A stretch of DNA of 64,000 nucleotides from Stenotrophomonas sp. SAM-B (GCF_013387485.1 NZ_JABBXB010000008.1:1-64000); one strand, 5' to 3'; shown: positions 43,683-52,398, numbered from the stretch's first letter. The notes: generated by a model from the sequence alone, not told the origin. Numbers and translations are program-made.

Positions 43683-44549
43683 ATGAGCGTGATGTCCTCC
43701 GGCCGGTGCCTGACGGTTGCACTAGCCGTCGCCCTCAGCGCCAGCGCCTGTGCGAAGGTTCCACCCACGGAAAAGGGAGAGAAGGAAGCTGCCATGTCTG
43801 AAGATTCCAGCCAGAGCCGCACGATTGACGGCTACACCTATACGACGGCGCCAGTAGTGGCCAAGCTGGGCCCGCATCGCTATGCCTTCCCGGCGAATCT
43901 TTATGACGACCAGATCGGCCCCGCCATTGGTGGCGGCGTTGGGCTGACGCTGATGTGGCCCGAACTGCAGGCTGCGCCGCCAGGAACGCGCTCGTCGCGC
44001 ACCATGGCTGATCACCATCGGGCGATTTCGATGGCAGTGGACCACATCGACAAGGTGCCCATCACCGAGTTGCTGGGTCGCCAGACCAGCACCGACGCCA
44101 CCAGCGAGGAAGGCTCGATTTACAGGAAGGACCCGCGCCGTCGCCTGGATCTGCGCAGACCGGGCCCCGAAACGCTGGGGCTGACGCCGTACGCCATTGA
44201 TGAAGAGCAGATGGCCGTGTTTGCCAAGGCCTACGAGCTGCAGATCGGGTTGCCGGCCAAGCGCAACCCGAACTTCGAGGATGACTGGTACATCGCCCGC
44301 GATGCTGGCGGCAAGCTGGAAACGTTCATCAAGTGCGGCAAACTCAAAGATGGCCGCGATGGGTTGGCCCTGGAGGGAGACCAGCTTGTGATCAACGAGA
44401 GAACCGTGGTTTCCGGCTGCACCCACAACTTCGTGGATACCGACAACAGCCTGTCTGTATCCCTCTCCTACCCTCGGATCTTTCTGAAGGACTGGAAGAA
44501 AATTGAAGGTGCCGCGCGCCAGGTTCTGTCCCAGTACAAGGTTGAGTGA
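43683..44549 (+). CDS. putative T4SS immunity lipoprotein, copy C (adjacent to the effector)
   Basis: The 288-residue protein starts MSVMSSGRCLTVALAVALSASAC, keeping the lipobox-like cysteine of copy A. The body is the most divergent of the three (TIDGYTYTTAPVVAKLG, FPANLYDDQIGP, LTLMWPEL), but GLTPYAIDEEQM, RNPNFEDDWYIARD, FIKCG, SGCTHNF and FLKDWKKIEGA are kept. It ends 26 bases before the GTG start of the XVIPCD effector and is therefore the best candidate for the cognate immunity protein of that effector. The role is inferred from synteny. Confidence 0.78.
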   Translation: MSVMSSGRCLTVALAVALSASACAKVPPTEKGEKEAAMSEDSSQSRTIDGYTYTTAPVVAKLGPHRYAFPANLYDDQIGPAIGGGVGLTLMWPELQAAPPGTRSSRTMADHHRAISMAVDHIDKVPITELLGRQTSTDATSEEGSIYRKDPRRRLDLRRPGPETLGLTPYAIDEEQMAVFAKAYELQIGLPAKRNPNFEDDWYIARDAGGKLETFIKCGKLKDGRDGLALEGDQLVINERTVVSGCTHNFVDTDNSLSVSLSYPRIFLKDWKKIEGAARQVLSQYKVE

Positions 44550-44575
44550 ATCGGGCCGTTCAGGAGGAACACCGC

Positions 44576-45895
44576 GTGAGTGGACTGAATCAGAAGGATA
44601 TCGACATCCTGCGTGCGTATGCCGACCAAGGCAACCGCGAGCTCTATTGGAACTATCTGGCGCAGAAGCCAGGTAATGATGGCTACGGCCTGCTGGCGCT
44701 GGGCGTGGTTCGCAACGACAACCTTCCCGGGCAGGTGGCCAACGCCTATGCCCAGCTGGAAGCAAGCGACCAGCACGATCGCAACCCCGGCCTGCGCAAC
44801 CGCGTACTGACCGAGCGCGACTGGGAAGCCTTTGGGCAGACGCTGTTGAAGGAGGATCTGGAGCGCCGTGAGGAATGGGTGGGCGCGGGCGAACCTGCCA
44901 GGGCACTCAACCTGCCTGGGCGCGATGTACAGCAGGCCCATGATGAGGCCTTCAAGCTGCACCATCTGGACCCGAACTGCTGGACCCCGCGCATCCTGCT
45001 GGAAGCCACCCGCAAGAATGTGAGCGAGGACGCCGCCGAGAAGGTCTGGCAGGAGATGCTCAACAACGACAACCGGGGCCTGAGCCGCGCAACGAACACA
45101 GTGGGCCATGCCTACGCCGCCATGCCCTGGGGACAGGCAACGGCCTACGTGGCCAAGCTCGGGTTCTATGAAGCAACCATGGCTGCTCAGGCCCTGCCTG
45201 CCACCAATCCGAATGTGATCGGTATACGCAGTTCGTACCACGTGTATGACGAGAAGGCTGGCACGTGGCACCACCACCCCCAAGGTGGCTTCCCGATCCA
45301 GGAGCGCAATGCGCGGGTGCTCGAGGGACTGAACGAAACGCGCGAGGTGCGCCTGGAGCGCGAGCAGAAGGCGACCCAGTTCCATCCCGATGATTCCTAC
45401 CGGCAGCGGATCGAAACACCCAAGGTGGTGCTCAACGACCTGCCCGGGCAGGAGCCGGAGACCCGTTTGGCCGGGCTTCGTCCAGGCGATGCCCACTACC
45501 CGCTGTACCAGCAGATCCGCGGACATGTGGCCTCGCTCGACGCCAAACATGGGCGCAGCTTTGACGAGACCAGCGAACGGCTGACGGCCAGCCTTACCGC
45601 GCTTGCCGTGGAGAACGGACTTGAGCGCGCCGACCATGTAGTGCTGAGCCAAGGCACCGCCGATGGCCCTGTTGGCCGAAATGTCTTTGTTGTCCAAGGC
45701 GAACTGGCCGACCCGGCGCATCGCCGCGCTTCAATGCCGACCGATATCGCTGTGCAGACGCCGGTGGACCAGTCCATGCGGCAGCTGGACGTCGCCGGCC
45801 AGGAGCGGCAGCAGCAGGCCTTGGCACAGACCACGCAGCAGGAGCTGGACGCCCGCGTTCGTGAATGCCAGAGCCAAGTGATGCGTATGGGGTGA
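44576..45895 (+). CDS. XVIPCD-containing T4SS effector with unknown toxin domain
   Basis: The protein has 439 residues from a GTG start, chosen because a perfect AGGAGG lies eight bases upstream; a frame from 44546 overlaps copy C. The N-terminal domain (about 1-290) begins SGLNQKDIDILRAYADQGNRELYWNYLAQ and contains GYGLLALGVVRND and a WHHHPQGGF segment. No known toxin fold is recognised. The C-terminal XVIPCD (about 302-439) has HGRSFDETSERL, NGLERADHVVLS and a Gln-rich tail. Such proteins are delivered into rival bacteria by the Xanthomonadales T4SS. An envelope-located immunity partner suggests that it acts in the periplasm. Confidence 0.88.
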   Translation: MSGLNQKDIDILRAYADQGNRELYWNYLAQKPGNDGYGLLALGVVRNDNLPGQVANAYAQLEASDQHDRNPGLRNRVLTERDWEAFGQTLLKEDLERREEWVGAGEPARALNLPGRDVQQAHDEAFKLHHLDPNCWTPRILLEATRKNVSEDAAEKVWQEMLNNDNRGLSRATNTVGHAYAAMPWGQATAYVAKLGFYEATMAAQALPATNPNVIGIRSSYHVYDEKAGTWHHHPQGGFPIQERNARVLEGLNETREVRLEREQKATQFHPDDSYRQRIETPKVVLNDLPGQEPETRLAGLRPGDAHYPLYQQIRGHVASLDAKHGRSFDETSERLTASLTALAVENGLERADHVVLSQGTADGPVGRNVFVVQGELADPAHRRASMPTDIAVQTPVDQSMRQLDVAGQERQQQALAQTTQQELDARVRECQSQVMRMG

Positions 45896-46010
45896 TGCGG
45901 CTCGGTTACGGATCGTCCAGCGGCCCTTGCCAGACTCCAGCCGTGGCCCGACCCCAGTTCCAGGTTGAGTAAGCTACGCAGACGCACCCCTGCCCAGACA
46001 AGGAACGGTA

Positions 46011-46790
46011 ATGGCCCATCAGTCACAGGAAGCAGCTGTCGCCGTCATGATTGATTGCGACAACGTGTCGCCGGATATCGTTGATTTCGCGCTGCTGATG
46101 GCTGCGCAGGCGGGAAGAGTTACGGTCCGCCGGGGTTACGGAAATCGGACCACGCTTGGCAACAGCTGGGAACAGACGCTGGTACGGCAGGCATTTACGC
46201 CCTGCCTTCAGTTTCAGTACGCCTCGAAGAAGAACACGTCCGATATCGCTCTGGCGCTCGACGCACTTGAGACCCTCTTCGACAAACGTGCTGACACGTT
46301 CTGCTTAGTAACGAGCGACAGCGACTTTGCTTACCTCTGTCGCAAGCTGAGAGAGCGCGGGGCCACCGTCTACATTGTCGGCGAAGCCAAAAGTCCGGAT
46401 GCCCTGCGCAATGCGTGCGACCGCTTTTTCGAGTGGACGCCTGAGGCCCAGAGTGATGCCAAGGCCAAAGACCTGGATACTCCTGAGGCCGCTCCCTCAA
46501 CACCCGTCCTGAAGCAGGAAACGAAACCTGCGCAAGCGGGTCCGCTTCCGAAGCGGCGGCCGCGCTTTGTTGTAGAGGCGGTTGCGCTGCTGGCTTCGTC
46601 CAGCCCGGATGGCCGGGTGACATTGAACTCTCTTGGGCAGTATCTGAAGCGTGCTGACCCGGCGTTCAATCCTACTGTTTATGGCCACTCCGGATTGTTG
46701 AGCATGGTCAAGACATACGATCTGCTGACCCCACATCTGGAGGAAGGTGGTCAGTGGACGGTGAGCTTGGCGCCGAAGATGGAGCCGTGA
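46011..46790 (+). CDS. NYN-domain RNase-like protein with OST-HTH/LOTUS domain
   Basis: The 259-residue protein has an N-terminal NYN (PIN-like) domain (about 8-145) with the acidic residues expected for metal binding: VMIDCDNVSPD, KKNTSDIALALDAL and LVTSDSDFAYL. A charged, Pro/Ala-rich linker follows, then a C-terminal OST-HTH/LOTUS-type winged domain (about 185-255, with VVEAVALLASSSPDGRVTLNSLGQYLKRADPAFNPTVYGHSGL). Such proteins are predicted RNA-binding endoribonucleases. Shine-Dalgarno AAGGAAC is present. It sits between the T4SS effector and the restriction-modification genes. Confidence 0.88.
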   Translation: MAHQSQEAAVAVMIDCDNVSPDIVDFALLMAAQAGRVTVRRGYGNRTTLGNSWEQTLVRQAFTPCLQFQYASKKNTSDIALALDALETLFDKRADTFCLVTSDSDFAYLCRKLRERGATVYIVGEAKSPDALRNACDRFFEWTPEAQSDAKAKDLDTPEAAPSTPVLKQETKPAQAGPLPKRRPRFVVEAVALLASSSPDGRVTLNSLGQYLKRADPAFNPTVYGHSGLLSMVKTYDLLTPHLEEGGQWTVSLAPKMEP

Positions 46791-47032
46791 GCTGTTGGCT
46801 TAAGCTCCCTCGTCAAGCAGACACTTCTAATGGGAGGTCGGTGCCAGAGGAGTTCCCACGCTACGGGAACATCATTTGGGATGGTGAAGAGCTTTGGAAT
46901 TCGCTTTTTCTCGTGGCCACCAAAGCTCCATGGACTGCGCCAGTCGCGGTCGCAGTCTTTGAGACTGCTCAGTGTCAACGTCCCACCCGGGCTTCCCTGA
47001 CCCCCCAGTGCTGCCTCCAGCGATACCCCCTC
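46791..47032. other. intergenic region upstream of the methyltransferase promoter
   Basis: About 240 bases without a convincing gene separate the NYN gene from the methyltransferase promoter. Open frames through it lack a protein-like pattern. Confidence 0.4.
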
Positions 47033-47066
47033 TTCACCCACGGGACGAAATTGGACATACTGTCCA
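47033..47066 (+). promoter_or_regulatory. methyltransferase promoter overlapped by an SsoII-type operator
   Basis: -35 TTCACC (47033-47038) and -10 CATACT (47056-47061) are 17 bases apart. A perfect inverted repeat TGGACA-TAC-TGTCCA (47052-47066) covers the -10. GGACA-N3-TGTCC is, as I recall, the site to which the N-terminal domain of M.SsoII/M.Ecl18kI methyltransferases binds to repress its own gene and activate the endonuclease gene. The methyltransferase encoded 20 bases downstream has an N-terminal helix-turn-helix, so self-regulation is likely. Confidence 0.72.
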
Positions 47067-47085
47067 CTGAATTCCCGGAGCATCC

Positions 47086-48336
47086 ATGAATACGTACGAG
47101 CTGATCGACCTTTCCCTCCAGCGCTTTTCAACGAAGGAGGTCGCCCAAGCCCTTGGAGTTGATCCGAAGACCGTCAAACGCTGGCAAGTTCGCGAGACCG
47201 AGCCCAAGCCCTACATTGCGGACGCCATCCGCCAGCGCCTGCTTCCCTTCGGCGACCCGCCGACAGGCGAAGGAAAGTTCCGCTTCATCGACCTGTTCGC
47301 CGGCATCGGCGGCATCCGCACGGCCTTTGAGAAGCAGGGCGGACGCTGCGTCTTCACCAGCGAGTGGGACCCCTATGCTGTGAAGACCTACAAGGCCAAT
47401 TTCCATGACGGCCCAGGGCACACTTTTGCCACGGATATCACCAAGGTTCATGAGAGCGACGTGCCGGACCATGACGTCCTGCTGGCAGGCTTCCCTTGCC
47501 AGCCGTTCTCCATTGCAGGTGTTTCGAAGAAGAACGCACTGGGTCGACCACATGGCTTCTCCGACAAGACGCAGGGAACGCTGTTCTTTGACGTGGCCCG
47601 CATCATCGCCGAGAAGAAGCCGCGCGCGTTCCTGCTTGAGAACGTGAAAAACCTGATGAGCCATGACAAGGGTCGCACGTTCGCCACCATTATCGATGTG
47701 CTGCAGAACGAGCTGGGCTACCAGGTCAAGCACAAGGTCATCAATGGCAAGCACTTCGGCCCTCAGCACCGCGAACGCATCATCATTGTGGGTTTCCGTG
47801 AGCCAAACGACTTCGACATCCACAGAGTCGAGCTGCCGAGCTTTGACGATGCTCCGAAGATGGGCTCCGTCCTCCACAGCCAGGATGGAACGGAAGCTGC
47901 TGACTCCCCCTACATTGACGGAGCGAAAGGCAAGGTGCTTGAGAAGTACACGCTCTCGGACAAGCTTTGGGAGTACCTTCAGAACTACGCTATCAAGCAT
48001 CGCGACAAAGGGAACGGCTTCGGCTTCGGACTCGTTAACAGCGAAAGCACCTGCCGCACGCTTTCTGCTCGCTACTACAAGGATGGATCAGAGATCCTTA
48101 TCTCGCAGGGTGCCAAGAAGAATCCCCGCCGCCTTACACCGCGCGAGTGTGCGCGCCTGATGGGGTTCGATGACAACTTCCGGATTCCCGTTTCCGACAC
48201 TCGCGCCTATAAGCAGTTCGGCAACTCGGTGGTCGTTCCCGTCATAAGTGAGGTGGCCCGCATCATGGCGCCTTACCTGGTTGACAGCGCGGCGGCTGAG
48301 CCGGCGAAGCCGGCAAAGAAGAATGCGAAGGCCTGA
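47086..48336 (+). CDS. dcm: Dcm/EcoRII-like DNA cytosine-5 methyltransferase with N-terminal HTH
   Basis: The 416-residue enzyme has an N-terminal helix-turn-helix (about 13-36, [20 protein letters not shown]) preceding the catalytic core. Motif I is [10 protein letters not shown] (67-76), the catalytic Cys is C138 in GFPCQPFS, motif VI is LLENVKNL (185-187 ENV), motif VIII is [11 protein letters not shown] and motif X contains [12 protein letters not shown]. The enzyme methylates the C5 position of cytosine. Pairing with Vsr and an EcoRII-like nuclease suggests CCWGG or a related CC-GG-type site. It is the first gene of a three-gene unit, and the HTH probably binds the operator at 47052-47066. 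Confidence 0.95.
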   Translation: MNTYELIDLSLQRFSTKEVAQALGVDPKTVKRWQVRETEPKPYIADAIRQRLLPFGDPPTGEGKFRFIDLFAGIGGIRTAFEKQGGRCVFTSEWDPYAVKTYKANFHDGPGHTFATDITKVHESDVPDHDVLLAGFPCQPFSIAGVSKKNALGRPHGFSDKTQGTLFFDVARIIAEKKPRAFLLENVKNLMSHDKGRTFATIIDVLQNELGYQVKHKVINGKHFGPQHRERIIIVGFREPNDFDIHRVELPSFDDAPKMGSVLHSQDGTEAADSPYIDGAKGKVLEKYTLSDKLWEYLQNYAIKHRDKGNGFGFGLVNSESTCRTLSARYYKDGSEILISQGAKKNPRRLTPRECARLMGFDDNFRIPVSDTRAYKQFGNSVVVPVISEVARIMAPYLVDSAAAEPAKPAKKNAKA

Positions 48337-48338
48337 CA

Positions 48339-48770
48339 TTGGTCGACAGTCTCACTCCAGAGCAACGATCCGCGCAGATGTCCCGCATTCGCGGGACGAA
48401 CACCAAGCTGGAGGTCCTCGTCCGCAAGGCCCTTTATGCCAGGGGATTCCGCTATCGGTTAGGTGGGGTTGGGTTGCCTGGGCGGCCAGATATTGTTCTG
48501 CCCAAGTACAGAACCGTGGTGTTCGTACACGGCTGCTTCTGGCATGGGCACAACTGCCCACTCTATAGGCTGCCAAAGACGCGACCAGAGTTCTGGGCAG
48601 ATAAGATAGGAAAGAACAGGTCGCGAGACGAGCGGGTGGTTGTAGAGCTCGAATCGGCGGGCTGGCGGGTCCTGACGGTTTGGGAATGCTCCCTGCGCGG
48701 CAAGTCCGCGAGTGAGCAGGCTTCATTCCTTGATAGCTTGGCCAGAGAATTGCGAGAAGCCGCGCAGTGA
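48339..48770 (+). CDS. vsr: very short patch repair endonuclease
   Basis: The protein has 143 residues from a TTG start two bases past the methyltransferase stop; an ATG further in (QMSRIRGTN) is an alternative start. The Vsr signature is complete: MSRIRGTNTKLEVLVRKALYARGFRYRL, the metal-binding Asp in GRPDIVLPKYRTVVFVHGCFWHGH and the conserved His and Cys cluster HGHNC. Vsr nicks DNA 5' of T in T:G mismatches that arise by deamination of 5-methylcytosine, and so protects Dcm-type sites from mutation. Its tight linkage to the methyltransferase is typical. Confidence 0.95.
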   Translation: MVDSLTPEQRSAQMSRIRGTNTKLEVLVRKALYARGFRYRLGGVGLPGRPDIVLPKYRTVVFVHGCFWHGHNCPLYRLPKTRPEFWADKIGKNRSRDERVVVELESAGWRVLTVWECSLRGKSASEQASFLDSLARELREAAQ

Positions 48771-48789
48771 AGAGGAGACAGGAGTGGAG

Positions 48790-50127
48790 ATGAATTTCAT
48801 GGAACAGACCTCAGACCAGTGGTCACTGGTAGACGCGCTACTCGCCCGCAGCGGCAGGCTGTTCCTGAAGAAGCTTTCGCGTAATGACTCTTCGTGGGCC
48901 AATGAGGGCGGGGGCCATCAGTACGGTTTCTATGTTCCCCGCGCTGTGCGCGAGTCTGGCTTCTTTCCCGAACTTCATGCGCGGGAAGACATCCCGCACA
49001 TTCTCGAAGCCGAATGTCCTTCCTTTTGGCCTCAGACCGGAGAGATCAGACAGGATTCCCGCGTCAAGTACTACAGCAACAAGCAGTCCGAGTGTCACTT
49101 TACAAGGATTCCCCCAGAGCTGTTTAGGGGCCTGAATCCAGCTTCTTGGCTGCTGGGTGGAACGCTTACGGAACCCGAAGGAACCGCGCATCACTGGTTC
49201 ATAGTGATCGACTCAACATCCGCTGAGGCAGAGCTTCTTGAAAGTCGCCTCGATATTCAAGCAGATTTTCATTTTACCCTCTTCAGCCCTTCCGATTTCA
49301 AGCGAGCGTCATCCATTGAGGCAGATGAGGCGGCCGAGCTGATCGAGGAGATCGATGCAGCACTTCGGAATGGCACGATTGAAGCCCTCGTCGCAAAGTA
49401 CTCCAAGCTCCCTAGTCCGGACATGCTTGCGACCGCGGCGCGGGCAGATTTTCTCAGTTCGGGTAAAGCAAAGGCCTTTGATCCTTGGACGATCAAGAGG
49501 CCTGGCGACGCGCTTATGCGTGTCAGCCGGGACATCGAGTTCTCCATCTACCGAAGGTACGAGCTTCGCATGAGAGCAGTCGAAGTCGCCAAGGTACTGT
49601 CTGGGTATGAGCGCACTGCGACGGCCGCTGTGCGCGGCTTCCCCTCGATGGACTCCATATTTCTTTCTGCCAGCCAACAGCGAAAGAGTCGTGCAGGCAA
49701 GTCGTTCGAAGGACACTTGGCAGCGATGTTGACAGCTGGCGGAGTCCGATTCGAAGCGCAGGCGATTCTTGGGCAGCGACGCCCTGACTTCGTTCTTCCG
49801 GACCAGGCAACGGTCGCATTGGACAAGAGCCGGAATTTTGAAGATGCGGCCATTCTTTCCGCCAAGACCACCTTGCGTGAACGCTGGAAACAGATCACTC
49901 ATGAGCGATTCAACTGCGCCATCTTCCTCGCGACCGTGGACGATCGCATCTCAAAGGAAGCACTGGCAGACCTTCAAAGGGCTGAGATCACCCTCGTAGT
50001 GCCGGAATCATTGAAGATGAAGACCAATGAGTCTCTCTACTATCAAGACTCAAACGTGATCTCCTTTCGTGAGTTCTTCGACGAAGAACTGGCACGAAAA
50101 CGACCATCGCTTCTTCTCGCTGGCTGA
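48790..50127 (+). CDS. EcoRII-like type II restriction endonuclease
   Basis: The 445-residue enzyme has an EcoRII-N-like B3 DNA-binding domain (about 20-165) with FLKKLSRNDSSWANEGGGHQYGFYVP and a YYSNK strand, and a C-terminal EcoRII-C catalytic domain (about 265-440). The catalytic block RKSRAGKSFEGHL (E307), RRPDF (D333) and AKTTLRERWKQI (K359) matches the PD-(D/E)XK centre of EcoRII. EcoRII cuts before CCWGG and needs a second site for activation through its N-domain; the same logic is likely here. The start at 48790 lies within a purine-rich Shine-Dalgarno context; a GTG at 48784 is possible. It is the third gene of the restriction-modification unit. Confidence 0.92.
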   Translation: MNFMEQTSDQWSLVDALLARSGRLFLKKLSRNDSSWANEGGGHQYGFYVPRAVRESGFFPELHAREDIPHILEAECPSFWPQTGEIRQDSRVKYYSNKQSECHFTRIPPELFRGLNPASWLLGGTLTEPEGTAHHWFIVIDSTSAEAELLESRLDIQADFHFTLFSPSDFKRASSIEADEAAELIEEIDAALRNGTIEALVAKYSKLPSPDMLATAARADFLSSGKAKAFDPWTIKRPGDALMRVSRDIEFSIYRRYELRMRAVEVAKVLSGYERTATAAVRGFPSMDSIFLSASQQRKSRAGKSFEGHLAAMLTAGGVRFEAQAILGQRRPDFVLPDQATVALDKSRNFEDAAILSAKTTLRERWKQITHERFNCAIFLATVDDRISKEALADLQRAEITLVVPESLKMKTNESLYYQDSNVISFREFFDEELARKRPSLLLAG

Positions 50128-50160
50128 CCACCGGTGCAGCCTAGTCGTCCACTCGCTCAT

Positions 50161-50352
50161 CCCCGTCTTAGGGACTGCGTTGGCCGCTGCGCGACCGCTG
50201 TGAGCCATTGATCCTGCGCGCAGGCATTCTCCGGTCATCAATCCGGCAATGAGCTTGTGGCCCACGGTATGGCTTCATGTATGCAGCGCTTGGTTCAGGC
50301 GGGGCCGACCGTAGGTGCGGCGACGCTGGGCCTGAATGCTCCAGAAGTTCCT
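50161..50352 (-). pseudogene. IS3-family transposase (OrfB) remnant
   Basis: On the minus strand, one frame reads RNFWSIQAQRRRTYGRPRLNQALHT, then an in-frame TGA, then SHTVGHKLIAGLMTGECLRAG. RRTYGRPRLNQAL and VGHK-IA-LM are the conserved helix-turn-helix segment of IS3-family OrfB (HTH_21). The frame is interrupted by the stop codon and lacks the DDE catalytic domain and intact ends, so it is a relic. It lies exactly between the restriction-modification unit and the MORC operon. Confidence 0.8.
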
Positions 50353-50743
50353 CACCTAACCCAGCGCCAAGATCTGGCAAGGGCTCGGCCAGCCTTCGCA
50401 GATAGTTGTGGCCCGAGGCAGAAAGCGTCAGATAATTGGCACGTTCGGGGCACTGGACGTCGCCTAGCGTCCTGAATAAGGTTGGCGCTAACGGAACTCA
50501 ACACGCTTGGAGCCTATACAGAACAGCAGAGGCAAAGCATCTACTCGCTGCACGATTTCATCTTAATCGCAGCTGAGCGTTTACGGAGACCCTATCCTTC
50601 ACGAGCCGTCAAAGAGTAATGCATGCTTGAACTCAGCTGAATTGGCAATCAAGCGCGCAACAACATACAGCAACGCGCTGTAGTAAGAGTGCGCACCGCC
50701 CGATGAACCCTATAGAATCTTGCATATTATCAGGAACACACCC
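50353..50743. other. intergenic region upstream of the MORC operon
   Basis: No convincing gene is seen. The DNA is AT-richer to the right. CCTATAGAATCTTGCATATTAT just before the operon (about 50709-50730) contains possible -10 sequences, and AGGA (50731-50734) is the Shine-Dalgarno of the first gene. Some minus-strand sequence on the left may be further transposase relic. Confidence 0.4.
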
Positions 50744-52396
50744 ATGCGTGGAATCAGCAACCCCGACCTCATGAACCTTCCGGATCCCTCAAGACTCATC
50801 TTCGGGCTTAGGGATACTGGCTATGATTTCAATACAGCTGCTGCCGACATCATCGATAATTCGATCGCCGCGGGCTCTACCGAAGTAAACATTCAAGTCG
50901 ACCTCGAACGCGACGGGAGGAAGTTTGTATATTTCGGGGATAACGGCAGCGGCATGGACGAAGCCCAACTGTTCAACGCAATGCGATATGGCGCACCGAA
51001 GAGGTCAAACATCAAGAGCCTAGGAAAGTTCGGGCTTGGCCTTAAAACTGCGTCCAGCTCCATCTGCCTTAAGTTCACTATAGTTACAAGGGCCTCCTCA
51101 GAAGCTTCACTTATTAAGCTGGCGTGGGATCTTGACCACGTCCAGTCCAACAACGCTTGGGAGATGCTGAAGGAACCAGTGACTCAGGATGATGAGCAAA
51201 GGTTTAATGACCTATGTGGCGATCACGGCACCTTGCTGATCTGGTCAAAATGCGATCGACTGCTATCAAAAGACTACGAGCAGGCAGGCGGCACGCAGGA
51301 GCGCCGTGCGGTCACGTCTCGAGTTGAGAAGCTGCGGGATCACATTTCGATGATCTTCCACCGATATCTCAACGCTTCCAATCCTGAGTACGCAAATGTA
51401 GCAATCTCGGTTAATGGGCAATGGGTGAAGCCATGGGACCCCTTCTTCACCGAGCGCTCTGAGCAAGTGCTGCCTGAGCACGCCCAGAGGATCTCAGTTC
51501 AGCTGGAGGATGGCACTACGCATGAGGCTCGCATGCGCGCTTGGATTTTGCCGCACAGCAAGGAGCTCAATGACGAGGAGAATGAAAGAGCAAGAATCTC
51601 TAGTCGCGCGCAGGGCTTCTACATTCATCGCGAAGGAAGAATCATCCACCACGGCGGTTGGCTAGGCGTATTCAGGTCAGACGATCCACACTACTCCCTG
51701 CTGCGAGTCGAATTTGACTTCGACCACAACCTGGACGAAGCCTTCAAGATCGACGTAAAGAAGTCCCGAATTCTGTTTGACCCGGCATTGGAGGAGTTCC
51801 TGAAGGCGCAACTCACGCCCTTCTGGAAAGAAGCCGATAAGCGCTATAGACGCAAAGACAAGGCGATCGCGGTTGGGCTCACGATGAACCACCAAAGTGC
51901 CAACAGAACAATTGCTGCGACCAACGCGCAAACCGCCGCTGTGGCATCTGTGGACGCGTCTACGCAGACGGCCACCGTGAACAACAATCACGGGCAGGGG
52001 ATCAAGCTGCACGTTCCTGTTGAGAGCAATGTCAACCCAAAGTCAGTGTATGTCGAAACTGTCGATGACATCACGAGTGGGCATGTATGGGAACCTGCGA
52101 TGCGTAGCCCTGGCCAAGCGGGACATAGCGTGGGGGTTCGCGTCAACAAACACCATGATTTCTTCCAGAAGATCTATTTCCGCGCTGCCTCTCAAGGTTA
52201 CACACTTGATGGAATCGACTACCTGCTTTGGGCGTTTGCTGCTGCAGAAATTAACAACTCAAATCCCGAGTTAACGCCTGTATTCGAAGACCTTCGGGAC
52301 GAGATCTCCATGAACCTTAAGAAGCTCTTGCGCGATACCCCTATTGCTGATGCCGGCGCCATCGCGGGCGCGCTCGACTCCGACGAGCAAGACTAA
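50744..52396 (+). CDS. MORC/MutL-type GHKL ATPase of a restriction-like operon
   Basis: The 550-residue protein has an N-terminal GHKL ATPase domain with the N box DIIDNS (D35 and N39), G1 DNGSGM (D66-G70) and G2 SLGKFGLGLKTAS (G94-G99), followed by a MORC-like S5 transducer region and a helical C-terminal region of about 190 residues. Bacterial MORC/MutL-like ATPases of this type have been predicted, from gene neighbourhoods, to be the ATP-driven clamp of restriction-like systems. AGGA lies ten bases before the chosen ATG; an upstream ATG at 50720 is possible. It is the first of five closely packed genes, with the next start 2 bases past its stop. Confidence 0.9.
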   Translation: MRGISNPDLMNLPDPSRLIFGLRDTGYDFNTAAADIIDNSIAAGSTEVNIQVDLERDGRKFVYFGDNGSGMDEAQLFNAMRYGAPKRSNIKSLGKFGLGLKTASSSICLKFTIVTRASSEASLIKLAWDLDHVQSNNAWEMLKEPVTQDDEQRFNDLCGDHGTLLIWSKCDRLLSKDYEQAGGTQERRAVTSRVEKLRDHISMIFHRYLNASNPEYANVAISVNGQWVKPWDPFFTERSEQVLPEHAQRISVQLEDGTTHEARMRAWILPHSKELNDEENERARISSRAQGFYIHREGRIIHHGGWLGVFRSDDPHYSLLRVEFDFDHNLDEAFKIDVKKSRILFDPALEEFLKAQLTPFWKEADKRYRRKDKAIAVGLTMNHQSANRTIAATNAQTAAVASVDASTQTATVNNNHGQGIKLHVPVESNVNPKSVYVETVDDITSGHVWEPAMRSPGQAGHSVGVRVNKHHDFFQKIYFRAASQGYTLDGIDYLLWAFAAAEINNSNPELTPVFEDLRDEISMNLKKLLRDTPIADAGAIAGALDSDEQD

Positions 52397-52398
52397 GC

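Noticed and set aside
35833..46790. possibility that a T4SS gene cluster lies here
   Set aside because: Only effectors and candidate immunity proteins are seen; no VirB or VirD4 component is encoded in the window.
47128..48000. minus-strand frame opposite the cytosine methyltransferase
   Set aside because: It is antisense to the conserved motifs I to VIII; no independent start signal or family pattern is seen.
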